Notes: generated from the sequence alone by a model not told the origin. Shown: positions 52,664 through 62,103, numbered from the stretch's first letter. The stretch is 64,000 nucleotides of DNA from JAEYFP01 sp964566545 (GCA_964566545.1 CAZMIX010000006.1:27920-91919); one strand, 5' to 3'. Made by a program: numbers and translations.

Positions 52664-54193
52664 TCAACAATCTTCAATATGAGACTTGAAATGAATCGCT
52701 TCCGACAAATGATACTCATTGATCTGCGTACAGTTTTCCAGATCCGCGATCGTCCGGGCAACCTTTAGAATCCGGTGATAGGCGCGAGCGCTGAGGTTCA
52801 GTCGATGAAACGCTTCCTCCATCAGCTTTTGGCCGGATGCCTTCAGCCGGCAGAACCTATCAATTTCCCCAACTCCCATTTGGGAATTAAAAAACAGGTT
52901 ATTTTCAGTGTCCAAAAAACGGGTCTCCTGTATTTTCTGTGCTTTTATAACGCGCCCGCGTACGGTTTCGGAGCTTTCCGATTCCTGCTTTTTTGTCAGT
53001 TCCCGAAATTTTATCTGTGGCACCTCCATGCAAACATCCATACGATCCATGAGCGGCTTCGATAGCCTTCCAAGATAACGCCTTCTTGCCGTCTCGGAGC
53101 AGGCGCACTTTGTCAGATCAGGATAAGCGCCGCAGGGACACGGATTCAATGCGCCTACAAGCATAAAGTCTGCTGGATAAGTACAGCTTCCGCTGCTCTT
53201 TATAATGTGAATTTGCTTGTCCTCCAATGGCTGGCGCAGCACCTCCAACGCATTTTTTGAAAACTCCGCCATCTCATCTAAAAACAACACGCCGCGGTGT
53301 GCCAGCGAAATAGTTCCCGGCCGGGCACTGACTCCGCCTCCAATCAGCGCTTTGTCCGTAACCGTATGGTGCGGATTGACAAACGGCCGTTGTGTAACAA
53401 GATTCTGCGAACCGCCAAGCCTGCCCGCTACGCTGTAAATTGCCGACACCTCCAGACATTCCTCCATCGAAAGCGGCGGAAGAATCGTCGGAATGCATCT
53501 GGCAAGCATCGTTTTTCCCGCTCCCGGCGAACCCAGCATGACCAAGTTATGCATTCCCGCCGCCGCTATTTCCAATCCGCGCTTTACAAAGCACTGCCCC
53601 TGCACATCCTTTAAATCATATCCATATCCGGGTTTTAATCCGAGCAGCTTTTTCCCAAGAAACGGTTCCGGCGTGATAGAACAGCTTCCCTTTAAATAAT
53701 CCGACAACTGCGTCAGGCTCTCCACGCCGATAATCTCCATTCCATCGATAACGGCGCCCTCCGCCGCGTTTTCCTTCGGAATAATACAGCGCCGGTATCC
53801 CGCCCTTTTGGCAGCTAACAGGATCGGTAAAACCCCTCTGATTCCGCCCACTTTTCCGCTCAGCAGAAGTTCTCCCGCGACAACTGTCTCCCTGACGCTT
53901 TCTGCTCTGAGTTTTCCCATCGCGATCAAAATACTAATGGCAACCGGCAAATCAAATCCGGTTCCTCTTTTTCTAATGTTGGCCGGCGACAGATTCACAG
54001 TTACACGTTTGACCGGCATAGCAAATCCGGTATTTTTGAGCGCGGTACGCACCCGCTCTCTCGCCTCCCTGACTTCGCTTCCCAAATAGCCGACCAGTTC
54101 AAACATCGGCATTCCCTCTGCGATATCCGCTTCCACGCACACAAGATAACTGTCGATGCCGTGCACGCCTCCTGATAATACGCTGCTTAACAT
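52664..54193 (-). CDS. comM: ComM/YifB family Mg-chelatase-like AAA ATPase
   Basis: 509 residues. An N-terminal Lon-like fold domain (about 1-170, with VNLSPANIRKRGTGFDLPVAI) is followed by an AAA+ module with Walker A GSPGAGKTM (about 218-226), Walker B GVLFLDEMAEF and an Mg-chelatase insert. A Cys-containing motif NPCPCGAYPDLTKCACSE lies near 352-370. ComM is a branch-migration helicase for integrating transforming DNA. It is 33 bases upstream of dprA. The leader from its promoter is about 95 bases. Confidence 0.93.
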   Translation of the reverse strand: MLSSVLSGGVHGIDSYLVCVEADIAEGMPMFELVGYLGSEVREARERVRTALKNTGFAMPVKRVTVNLSPANIRKRGTGFDLPVAISILIAMGKLRAESVRETVVAGELLLSGKVGGIRGVLPILLAAKRAGYRRCIIPKENAAEGAVIDGMEIIGVESLTQLSDYLKGSCSITPEPFLGKKLLGLKPGYGYDLKDVQGQCFVKRGLEIAAAGMHNLVMLGSPGAGKTMLARCIPTILPPLSMEECLEVSAIYSVAGRLGGSQNLVTQRPFVNPHHTVTDKALIGGGVSARPGTISLAHRGVLFLDEMAEFSKNALEVLRQPLEDKQIHIIKSSGSCTYPADFMLVGALNPCPCGAYPDLTKCACSETARRRYLGRLSKPLMDRMDVCMEVPQIKFRELTKKQESESSETVRGRVIKAQKIQETRFLDTENNLFFNSQMGVGEIDRFCRLKASGQKLMEEAFHRLNLSARAYHRILKVARTIADLENCTQINEYHLSEAIHFKSHIEDC

Positions 54194-54294
54194 AATATCC
54201 CCCTTATGCTCTGCAATGCTTCTTTATGCTGTTAAATTTTGTTTTGGATTTACTACTGACTGGAATGTTTATTTATGCTTTATTTGTGATATTT

Positions 54295-54323
54295 ATCATA
54301 CGATATCTGTGATCATTTGTAAA
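54295..54323 (-). promoter_or_regulatory. Sigma-A promoter of the comM-dprA-topA unit
   Basis: Minus strand TTTACA (54318-54323), 17-base spacer, TATGAT (54295-54300), with start near 54288. It lies in the 249-base divergent gap shared with the M23 gene. The rest of that gap holds the 14-bp tandem repeat and no clear plus-strand promoter. Confidence 0.65.
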
Positions 54324-54335
54324 GCCGCTTCTTAT

Positions 54336-54363
54336 TTTTTTATTGTTTCTTTTTTATTGTTTC
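54336..54363. repeat. Two tandem 14-bp repeats in the comM/M23 divergent gap
   Basis: TTTTTTATTGTTTC occurs at 54336-54349 and again at 54350-54363, immediately adjacent. It lies upstream of the comM -35 and could be a regulator site or a product of slippage in AT-rich DNA. Confidence 0.75.
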
Positions 54364-54442
54364 TTTACATATTCCTCACATACGTTACGGAATGTTTTCA
54401 TATATTGCTATGAAGTGTATCGGATGAAAGGCTGCTATTAAT

Positions 54443-55540
54443 ATGCGATATCTTACAATCATAAAAAGGGCGGCAGCCGTTGAAGCCCTCCTTCTTTTTT
54501 GCTTCGGAAGCGTCTGGTTGAGCGGGTTTATAAAAAACAAGGTTCCGGACACAGACAAACAGGCGGTGAAGGTGGAAGTATTTGCGGAAAAGAGCTATAT
54601 CAAGTGGGTCGATTTTGATGTCACCTACGAAGCTTTGTGTGAAGCTTATAAATGGGACGTGGAAACCTATAAGGAAGCACTTGAGAACCCGGACATCCTC
54701 CATGTAAGCTGGATTGAACTGTTGGCCTATACAGGCACAACGCACGGAGGTAAGTTTTCCTCAGGCAGCACATCTGAAATAAGGAAAACAGCGGAGAAGC
54801 TAAAGAACAAAGAAGTAACCATAAAAGAGCTGACAAAAGATCTGGGGTATTATTCCTATTATCTGGAAGCGTACACCGCCGTACTGAGCGGCTTTGTCGG
54901 AAAATACGAAATACAAAAGCCAGAGGAGAACGGCACAATCCGGTGGCAGCAATATTATGGACTAAAAGCCTTTTCTCCTATTGCAAAAGGCTTCGAATAC
55001 AGCGACTACGATGATTTTGGGACTTCCAGAAGCTACGGCTATTCCAGACCTCACCTAGGCCATGATATGATGGGACAGACTGGAACACCGATCATCGCAA
55101 TAGAATCCGGCTATGTGGAGGCAATCGGCTGGAATCAATATGGCGGGTGGCGGCTGGGAATCAGAAGCTTTGATAAAAAGCGGTATTATTACTACGCCCA
55201 TCTGCGTCAAAACTTCCCCTATTGCAAGGATCTCAAGGAAGGAAGCGTTGTCACGGCCGGCCAGGTGATCGGGTATATGGGGCACACAGGATACAGCGCT
55301 GAGGAAAATGTGAATAATATTAATGTGACACACTTGCATTGGGGTTTGCAGCTTATTTTCGATGAATCTCAAAAAGAGGGAACGAACGAAATATGGATCA
55401 ATTGCTACCCTCTGACGCGTTTTTTATACAAAAACCGGTCAGAGACGGTAAAAAACATGGAGACAAAGGAATGGTATCGGATTTATGAAATAAAAGATCC
55501 TGCAGTGGCGGAATACAACAGCAAAAAGACCGCCTTTTAA
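54443..55540 (+). CDS. Secreted/membrane-anchored M23 family peptidase
   Basis: 365 residues. An N-terminal hydrophobic segment (about 10-30) acts as anchor or signal. A helical region (about 50-160) precedes an M23 (LytM) metallopeptidase domain with zinc ligands His204 and Asp208 in HLGHD and the catalytic pair His297 and His299 in THLHWGL; all are intact. It probably cleaves peptide bridges of peptidoglycan outside the membrane. The ribosome site is weak (AAAGG). Its last 4 bases overlap the 3' end of the HD-GYP gene on the other strand. The nearby sigK makes a sporulation role possible but unproven. Confidence 0.88.
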   Translation: MRYLTIIKRAAAVEALLLFCFGSVWLSGFIKNKVPDTDKQAVKVEVFAEKSYIKWVDFDVTYEALCEAYKWDVETYKEALENPDILHVSWIELLAYTGTTHGGKFSSGSTSEIRKTAEKLKNKEVTIKELTKDLGYYSYYLEAYTAVLSGFVGKYEIQKPEENGTIRWQQYYGLKAFSPIAKGFEYSDYDDFGTSRSYGYSRPHLGHDMMGQTGTPIIAIESGYVEAIGWNQYGGWRLGIRSFDKKRYYYYAHLRQNFPYCKDLKEGSVVTAGQVIGYMGHTGYSAEENVNNINVTHLHWGLQLIFDESQKEGTNEIWINCYPLTRFLYKNRSETVKNMETKEWYRIYEIKDPAVAEYNSKKTAF

Positions 55541-56646
55541 CTGCCTCCATGCTCATTTTTAAATCTCTCGACAGCGCTGACATCTACAACGTAGCGGTTG
55601 TCGAGTGTCTTCATGATATCCTCAATTTCCAGATCCGCATAAAGCATCGTCTGGCGCAGATCGATAACCGTATTGTTTGAAAAGCAAAGAATAACCGGCC
55701 TAAGGATGTCCCTCTCGTTTTCGGCCAGCACCAGTCCCTTTATACCGTTGGAAAGCTCCACACTACAGCCTTTGCTCAAGAAGTTGACGCTCTTAATCAG
55801 CGCCTCCACAACCTTCGTGTCAAAGATTTCCGGGTGCGCCATCAGGTATTTGAGCGTTGCAATCTCTGACTTTGGCTCACCAATGCTGTTCATCGCCGTC
55901 ATTGTGTCATAGGTTTCCGCTACAATCAGCAGCTTTGCGCCCGTTACAAGTTTTCCGCCGCCCAACTGCTGGTTTGTATGAAATGCATCCAACTGCTTAT
56001 AGGACTGCATCACCATCCGTTTAATATTCGGCATGGACAAAAACGCCTGCTCTACTAGTTGGATGCCATTTAATTCACAGCGCTTAATATCCTTCTGCTC
56101 CAATTCCGTAAGCTCCCGTCTGCCGACAAACTCCTGAGGGATATTCAGCTTTCCGATATCATGCACGAGCGCGGCAGTGACTATTTCACGCTGCTCTTCA
56201 TGGCGCATATTCATATGGCGTGACATCATGGCACACAGCATCGCCACATTCAATGAATGCTTATACACAAAGTCTTCGTTGCTTCTCAAATTCTGTACAA
56301 AATTAATTTTTCTGTCAAGCCTGCCGTAGGCCTTGATGATGCCCTCGGCAAAGCTGAACAGCTTTATCTGTTTCCGTTTTGCCAGCATATTTTGCAACTC
56401 ATCCCGTATCGCAAATACCGAAACAGTTTGAAGTCGCTCGAACTCAATGTCGTCTTCCGTCATGGGCGGCAGCGGCTCCGCAGGCTCCAATATGTAAATA
56501 CCGATCAGCCCGAATTTTTGAACAGAAGCAATTCCCTGATTGGTCAATTTAGAATCTCTTTCATAAAGTAATACGCCCTTGTTGTTGTAAATCGGTTTTG
56601 CCAGACGCATCCCAACTTTTAAATCTTTCGTCTTAATAAATAACAT
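55537..56646 (-). CDS. HD-GYP-like domain protein with degenerate GYP motif
   Basis: 369 residues. An N-terminal domain (about 1-80) like that of many HD-GYP proteins, then an HD domain with HDIGKLNIP (162-170) and KHSLNVAMLCAMM. The canonical HHExxDGxGYP element is replaced at about 215-226 by a stretch ending KQLDAFHTN, with no GYP. The later VAETYDTMTA motif is present. The metal-binding His-Asp pair remains, but c-di-GMP hydrolysis by the standard mechanism is doubtful, so it may be a sensor or hydrolyse another substrate. It follows the S41 protease gene by 22 bases. Confidence 0.82.
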   Translation of the reverse strand: MLFIKTKDLKVGMRLAKPIYNNKGVLLYERDSKLTNQGIASVQKFGLIGIYILEPAEPLPPMTEDDIEFERLQTVSVFAIRDELQNMLAKRKQIKLFSFAEGIIKAYGRLDRKINFVQNLRSNEDFVYKHSLNVAMLCAMMSRHMNMRHEEQREIVTAALVHDIGKLNIPQEFVGRRELTELEQKDIKRCELNGIQLVEQAFLSMPNIKRMVMQSYKQLDAFHTNQQLGGGKLVTGAKLLIVAETYDTMTAMNSIGEPKSEIATLKYLMAHPEIFDTKVVEALIKSVNFLSKGCSVELSNGIKGLVLAENERDILRPVILCFSNNTVIDLRQTMLYADLEIEDIMKTLDNRYVVDVSAVERFKNEHGGS

Positions 56647-56668
56647 CTCCCATTTCTCCCACTTTTGT

Positions 56669-57899
56669 CTAATTTAGTTGGCTCTTTATTATTTCTAATC
56701 CTTTTTGCAGCTGTAAATCCTCTTCTTCCGGCAACTCTGTTTTTAGTCGTGCCTCATCGCTTAACAAGACTTCCACATCCGGCTCGATACCCTTTTGATG
56801 GATGCTTTCGCCGTTCGGTAAATGATATTCTGCAATTGTCAGCTTTACCGCCTCGGTCTCGCTAATCGGGATGACTTGCTGCACAATGCCTTTTCCATAG
56901 CTCTTTTCCCCTACCAGTTTTCCCGCCTCATAATCCTTGATACCACCTGCAAATATTTCCGAGGCTGACGCTGAATTTCCATTGATTAATACGACAAGCG
57001 GAACATTCACATCCTTGCCGTCCTTTGCTTTATAATATTCCATTCTCTCATATTTATCAACCGTGTATACAAGCTTGCCGCCATCCGCCACAAAATAATC
57101 CAAAATGCTTGCCGCAGAAGTGACAAGTCCGCCGGGATTATTGCGCACATCAATGATCAGACCTTTCATGCCTTGACTCTCCAAATCCTCCATTGCGCTC
57201 TTAAACTGATTGACCGTCGCCAAATCCCACGATTCTATTTTCATGACACCGATTCGACCCTCCGCCATCTTCCATGAAACGGAAGGGATTTCGATCTGTC
57301 TGCGAATCATCGAAAAGGAGACATATTCCTCCAGACTTGCGCGGTATACCTTTACCCCCACGGAAGTACCCGCCTCTCCTTTCAGTCTCGCCGCGATCGT
57401 CGCAGAATCCTCACCGACCACATTTTCCCCGTCAATCTCATAAAATATATCCGCAGGCTGAATACCCGCTTCTGCACTCGGGCTATTTGAATAAACCTTT
57501 ACGACCGATACGGTACCGTCCTCCTGCTCCGTAATAACAGCACCAACGCCCGAATATTCCCCTGTTGCTTGGATCGTCAGGGATTCATAATCCTGCGCAT
57601 TATAATAGGCGGAATACGGATCGCCAAGACCCCAGAGCATCCCCGTCAAAAACCCGTCCTTCACCGCTTCCGTATCAATATCATACAGNNNNNNNNNNAT
57701 ATTCCTCTATAATCTGTTCGACCGTACGCGCGGTGTCAAATAGTTCTTTTGTGGATTCGGACTCGCTTTTTCCTGACGCAAGCTGCCTGCTTGCTGATTC
57801 GTACAACCCCTTATAATTCAGCAAAACAGCCGTCTCAGCCACGATAAGTACTGCCACGGCTACGGCTATTCCTAATGAGATTATCTTTCCCTTATTCAT
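56669..57899 (-). CDS. S41 family carboxy-terminal processing protease (CtpA/CtpB type), with sequence gap
   Basis: About 405 residues once the gap is resolved. An N-terminal transmembrane helix (about 5-28), a helical region, a PDZ domain (GVGAVITEQEDG...AGIQPADIFYEIDG) and an S41 catalytic domain with Ser in NGNSASASEIFAGG and Lys in SYGKG are visible. A run of ten N (57689-57698) falls between TAT and CTG; the two sides are in frame only if the true gap is a multiple of three. The gene overlaps sigK by 4 bases (ATGA). In Bacillus CtpB helps activate pro-sigma-K; see the sigK entry. Confidence 0.9.
57689..57698. other. Assembly gap (10 N) within the S41 protease gene
   Basis: Ten undetermined bases between the two parts of the protease gene. 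The flanking frames differ by one base if the gap is ten long, so its length is a placeholder; a short in-frame gap such as 3 bases fits the family. Confidence 0.95.
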
Positions 57900-58519
57900 T
57901 TTTCAAATGCCTCTCTTAATTTTCCCAATGCTCTCTTTTCGATTCTCGATACATAGCTTCTGGAAATACCGAGTATGCTGCCGATTTCCCGCTGCGTAAC
58001 CTCCTCTCCCCCGGTCAGTCCATAACGCAGAACGATGATTTCTTTTTCCCGTTCAGTTAACACTTCATCCACGAAATCATAGAGCCGCTTTATGTTCTGA
58101 GCAATATCCATCTTATCTGCGATGTCATCGTTGGCTCCTTCTATGACATCGAGCAAGCTAATTTCATTTCCCTCTTTATCGGTTCCGATTGGCTCGTATA
58201 TGGAGACATCACGGCTGCTTTTCTTCTTCGTCCGAAACATCATCAGCAGCTCGTTGTCGATACATCTTGCCGCGTAAGTCACAAGCCGGCTTCCCTTTGT
58301 CTCATCAAAAGTCAATACTGCCTTGATCAGCCCAATTGTACCGATTGAAATCAAATCTTCCATCTCTTCGCCGGAACACTGATATTTTTTGACAACATGC
58401 GCAACCAAACGCAGGTTTCGTTCTATCAAAATGTCTTTTGCCGCCATATCTCCCTGGCGGTACTTCTCTATGTAATAACTCTCTTCTTCAAAAGACAGCG
58501 GTTTTTTAAAAGCCTTCAA
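57896..58519 (-). CDS. sigK: Sporulation sigma factor SigK, without pro-sequence
   Basis: 207 residues. Region 2 has NLRLVAHVVKKYQ, DLISIGTIGLIKAV and TYAARCIDNELLM; DVSIYEPIGTDKEGNEISLLDVI and region 4 GLTGGEEVTQREIGSILGISRSYVSRIEKRALGKLRE match SigK. The start is TTG with GAGGTG 5 bases upstream, and an in-frame TGA stands four codons before it (58529-58531). The roughly 20-residue pro-sequence of Bacillus SigK is therefore absent, as in many clostridia. The gene is whole, with no skin-type insertion. It lies between the GGDEF/EAL gene and the S41 protease. SigE/SigF-like factors must lie elsewhere. Confidence 0.92.
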   Translation of the reverse strand: MKAFKKPLSFEEESYYIEKYRQGDMAAKDILIERNLRLVAHVVKKYQCSGEEMEDLISIGTIGLIKAVLTFDETKGSRLVTYAARCIDNELLMMFRTKKKSSRDVSIYEPIGTDKEGNEISLLDVIEGANDDIADKMDIAQNIKRLYDFVDEVLTEREKEIIVLRYGLTGGEEVTQREIGSILGISRSYVSRIEKRALGKLREAFEK

Positions 58520-58590
58520 CAGAGCACCTCAAAGCCGATTCAAGAATACTTATTACATTCTATGAAATCGGACAATTTGAAGTGCCTTTC

Positions 58591-61500
58591 CTATTTATTT
58601 TCAGATAGGAAGATTTCAAACTGCTCCACAGGGACTGGTTTTGAAAAGTAAAAGCCTTGTGCAATATCACAGCCAATACCCTCTAAGAAGCGTAATTGCT
58701 CAATCGTTTCCACGCCCTCGGCAACAGTCAGCAGGCCAAGCTGCTTCGCCATGCGGACAGAGGCTTCCACAATAATTTTCCCACGATCGGTTGACATAAT
58801 TTCATCCAAGAAGAACCTGTCAATTTTCAATGTGTCTACCGGCGCTTTTCTAAGCATATTCAATGATGAATAGCCGGAACCAAAATCATCCATCAAAATT
58901 TTGAAACCGTTCCTTTTCAGCTCCGTCATTTGCACAAACAACTGCGTTACGTCGTCCATAAATAGATTTTCCGTAATTTCCAGTTCCAAAAGGTGCGGCG
59001 GCACCTGATATTTTTCCACGAGCCCTCCCAGAATATCCGGCAGGTTCGTATTGCCGATATGAACACGAGAAATATTGACCGAAACCGGAAGGACGGTATC
59101 ACGTTTGATCAGCTCCGCTAAATACCTACAGGCCTCCTCCCAAATATACCTATCCAGCCGCGTGATAAAGCCGTTGCTCTCGAACAGCGGTAAAAACTGT
59201 GCGGGAACAAGCAGGCCTCTCGACGGATGGTTCCATCTCACCAAAGCTTCTGCTCCATACACTCCGCGATCTTTTATTCGGATCTGCGGCTGCAAATACA
59301 TTACAAATTCCCGGTTGAGCAGAGCCTTCTGCATTTCCTCTTCAATTTCCGCCTGTTCCTTAAATTTTAAGCGGATAATATCATCATAAACCGCATAATT
59401 AGTCAGAGTGCTTCCCTTTACCTGCTTTTTAACGATCCTCGCCCTGTCACACATCAAGCGGACGGGCAGTTCTCTGTCAACCACCTTATAAATGCCATAT
59501 ACAAGAGAAATGCTCGCCGGCATCGAATCGTTGTCCCGCAGCTTTGCCGAAAGTACCGACATGTAATTCAGCAGCTCCTGCTCAGTCCGATAGCTCATCA
59601 ACACGCTGAACACATCTCCCTGATAACGCTTCGCAATGCTTTCCCGCGGTGCGATTTCGCGAATTATCCTTCCAAGTATCGCCAGACATCTGTTACCGAT
59701 TTCGATGCCATACCGATCATTAATCAGGCGGAATTTATCAATGTCGATCGATAGGATAGCAAATTGCTCCTCAGGCTTTAAATGAAGTAGCTCCTTCGCC
59801 TTTATGTAAAAAGTATCGCTGTTATATAAACCTGTGATGGAATCATACTCCGCCCGATATTCCATCTCCGCTTTGATTTCCATTTCAGTATTGACATTCT
59901 GCAGCGTCCCTAAGTAGCGAACCGGCTCATTATTCAGTCCGTGCAGCGTCTGGATGATGACCGTATACCAAATGGGAATCTGGTATTTGTTGTATAAGCG
60001 TACTGTCGTTTTCTGTGTCTGCTTTGTCGTTTTAATCGTTTCCTTGAACCGGTCAAAATTCTCCTGATCGTCCGGATGGCATTGCAGGCTGTCGAGCAGC
60101 GACCATTCATTCGTCAGCTCATTTTTATAGACTAAAAATACTTCATCAAACATCGAGCAGAGATAATAGCTCGCATCCGCCACCTGATATTCGTAGACAA
60201 GAATACCTATCATCTCATTGACATTCTCATGACGTTCATAATTGAGCGCCATTTCCTTTAGAATCGTACTCTTCTGCTTCATGATCTCATATTTGATTTT
60301 TGTTTCTACATCTTCCAGACTGCGGCGCTTATATTCATTGACATTTAAACAAGTGATCATGACGCGGAAATCGTCCCTCTCGTCTTTGTCCTTTTTCCCA
60401 CTTTCCGTTTCATTTTCTGCTTTTTCGTTAAGTTGATTTAAAAAAACAGAATAGATGCCATACCACTCGTATTCATCCCGCATGTTCTTCAAACGGACTT
60501 CACGGCAGAGGATGGATTTCCCGGCACGAACGGCCTGTTTTAAATATTTGGAATCAGTCGCCTCAAAAAATGCGTTTTGATCCTCCGCATAGACAATATC
60601 TTCCGCATAGTATTCCCTAAGCCACCTCCAATTTTCGATGCGCAGATCCATTACACTCTTGATGTTCTTTTCCTTCATACGAACGCACATGTTTTTGGAA
60701 ATATTAACATCCCATATGATATCCTGCATCTCGTAAAGAGCTTCCTCAATCCGCTTTTCGCTTTCATTTACCTGTTTGATCTGAGATTCGATATTTTCCT
60801 TGACAGAAGCGATCAGATAAATGCTTTTGCCATTTCGCATTACGATTCTGGTCGTACGAATCGGCACGGACGTGCGCAGCTCCGCCGAATAAATGACAGA
60901 ATCCAGTGAATCCTTTTTATCGATCAAACGAAGCGGGCAGTCGGGGCATGGCTCGCTGTAACCCTTATTCTGTATGTAACAAAGTCCGCTGTTTCCATCT
61001 CCCTGCCGTTTTTTCAGTGCGTCGTTCTGGTAAAGAAGCTGGTATTTTTCATCTACCGCATAAGCCCACGTGCACATGGGGTCAAGGATATTGCGGATCA
61101 GTTCCATTTCCTTTGTGGATAGAATCGGATTGATCGAAGTATCTACCCGTTCCATTTCACTCGTGTATAGCACATAGGTATCCCTGCCCGATTTCTTTGC
61201 ATCGTCCAAAGCTGACAATGCACGAGCATACAGCTTATCCGTCGTAGCATCTTTCGCATGCATCACAGAAACACCAATACTGACCGTCACACCTCCGATA
61301 TTTTCAAAATCGCGCCAAACCTCCTTTATGGTCTGGCGCACGTAGGAAGCCCGCTCGAGTAGAATGCCTGAGGAATGTACTCCCTTCATAAAAACCGCAA
61401 ACCGGTCTTCGCCGACTCTGCCGATCAGATCCGAGCCGCGAAAGGCTCGTTTTAATATTCTGGAAATCTCCACGAGGACGCCATCGCTGTTAATACTGCC

Positions 61501-62046
61501 ATACATCTCACGCCACTCCAGAAAATCATCAATGTCAATGATGAACATATCCGGAATGACATCTTTGGGAATTATTTTAAGATATTCTTCGACGCTTCGA
61601 AACATTGCATCTTTTGTCAAGAGGCGCGTCAGCTCGTCTCTTGTCTGAGCCTCCTCCTCCTTGCGCTGCTTTGTCTCATCATCAATATATGCCATCGTAC
61701 CGTATAACAGTACCGGCGTGCCGTCTTTTGCAATTTCCATTCTTCCTTTGATTTGGTACCAACGGAAATCCCCGCTGAAATCAAGGAAACGAATATACTC
61801 CATGCGAACCTTGTCGGCACCGTTGGGCGAAGTAAAAAAAGCGATTGCCTTCTTAATATCCTTCTGATGGATTTTTCCATGCGTATCAATTCTTTCGGCA
61901 AATGCGGAAATATGAAATGGCATCGGAATATATTTTTTCAAATTTTCCGAAAAACCGACCACATCCTCACGGACATCATATTCAAATACGATCGTCTCAT
62001 TCAGATCAATCGCATTCCAAAATAAATCTTCACTGAATTTATGCAT
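58591..62046 (-). CDS. Large sensor protein with two degenerate GGDEF domains and an intact EAL domain
   Basis: 1151 residues without clear transmembrane helices. Order: PAS-like region (about 15-125); GGDEF-type domain with GEDRF in place of GGDEF (212-216); a segment with Cys356, Cys367 and Cys370 (CPDCP motif) within a PAS-like fold; further PAS-like regions (about 430-720); a second GGDEF-type domain with QGDVF (809-813); and an EAL domain with EAL at 933-935, NISRVH, ELEITEN, DDFGSGYSSL and AEGVE. The EAL residues are intact, so it is probably a c-di-GMP phosphodiesterase with regulatory GGDEF folds. The Cys motif could bind metal or sense redox. Its promoter is at 62104-62132. Confidence 0.9.
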   Translation of the reverse strand: MHKFSEDLFWNAIDLNETIVFEYDVREDVVGFSENLKKYIPMPFHISAFAERIDTHGKIHQKDIKKAIAFFTSPNGADKVRMEYIRFLDFSGDFRWYQIKGRMEIAKDGTPVLLYGTMAYIDDETKQRKEEEAQTRDELTRLLTKDAMFRSVEEYLKIIPKDVIPDMFIIDIDDFLEWREMYGSINSDGVLVEISRILKRAFRGSDLIGRVGEDRFAVFMKGVHSSGILLERASYVRQTIKEVWRDFENIGGVTVSIGVSVMHAKDATTDKLYARALSALDDAKKSGRDTYVLYTSEMERVDTSINPILSTKEMELIRNILDPMCTWAYAVDEKYQLLYQNDALKKRQGDGNSGLCYIQNKGYSEPCPDCPLRLIDKKDSLDSVIYSAELRTSVPIRTTRIVMRNGKSIYLIASVKENIESQIKQVNESEKRIEEALYEMQDIIWDVNISKNMCVRMKEKNIKSVMDLRIENWRWLREYYAEDIVYAEDQNAFFEATDSKYLKQAVRAGKSILCREVRLKNMRDEYEWYGIYSVFLNQLNEKAENETESGKKDKDERDDFRVMITCLNVNEYKRRSLEDVETKIKYEIMKQKSTILKEMALNYERHENVNEMIGILVYEYQVADASYYLCSMFDEVFLVYKNELTNEWSLLDSLQCHPDDQENFDRFKETIKTTKQTQKTTVRLYNKYQIPIWYTVIIQTLHGLNNEPVRYLGTLQNVNTEMEIKAEMEYRAEYDSITGLYNSDTFYIKAKELLHLKPEEQFAILSIDIDKFRLINDRYGIEIGNRCLAILGRIIREIAPRESIAKRYQGDVFSVLMSYRTEQELLNYMSVLSAKLRDNDSMPASISLVYGIYKVVDRELPVRLMCDRARIVKKQVKGSTLTNYAVYDDIIRLKFKEQAEIEEEMQKALLNREFVMYLQPQIRIKDRGVYGAEALVRWNHPSRGLLVPAQFLPLFESNGFITRLDRYIWEEACRYLAELIKRDTVLPVSVNISRVHIGNTNLPDILGGLVEKYQVPPHLLELEITENLFMDDVTQLFVQMTELKRNGFKILMDDFGSGYSSLNMLRKAPVDTLKIDRFFLDEIMSTDRGKIIVEASVRMAKQLGLLTVAEGVETIEQLRFLEGIGCDIAQGFYFSKPVPVEQFEIFLSENK

Positions 62047-62103
62047 ATCGGCTCTTCCCTTCTCTCACGCATTTTATTTCAACATTTTACCAACTGTATC
62101 TAT

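Noticed and set aside
58535..58571. CCGATT/AATCGG pair upstream of sigK as hairpin, and CATAGAAT as a SigE -10
   Set aside because: The loop is about 25 bases, and no SigE -35 lies at the right distance.
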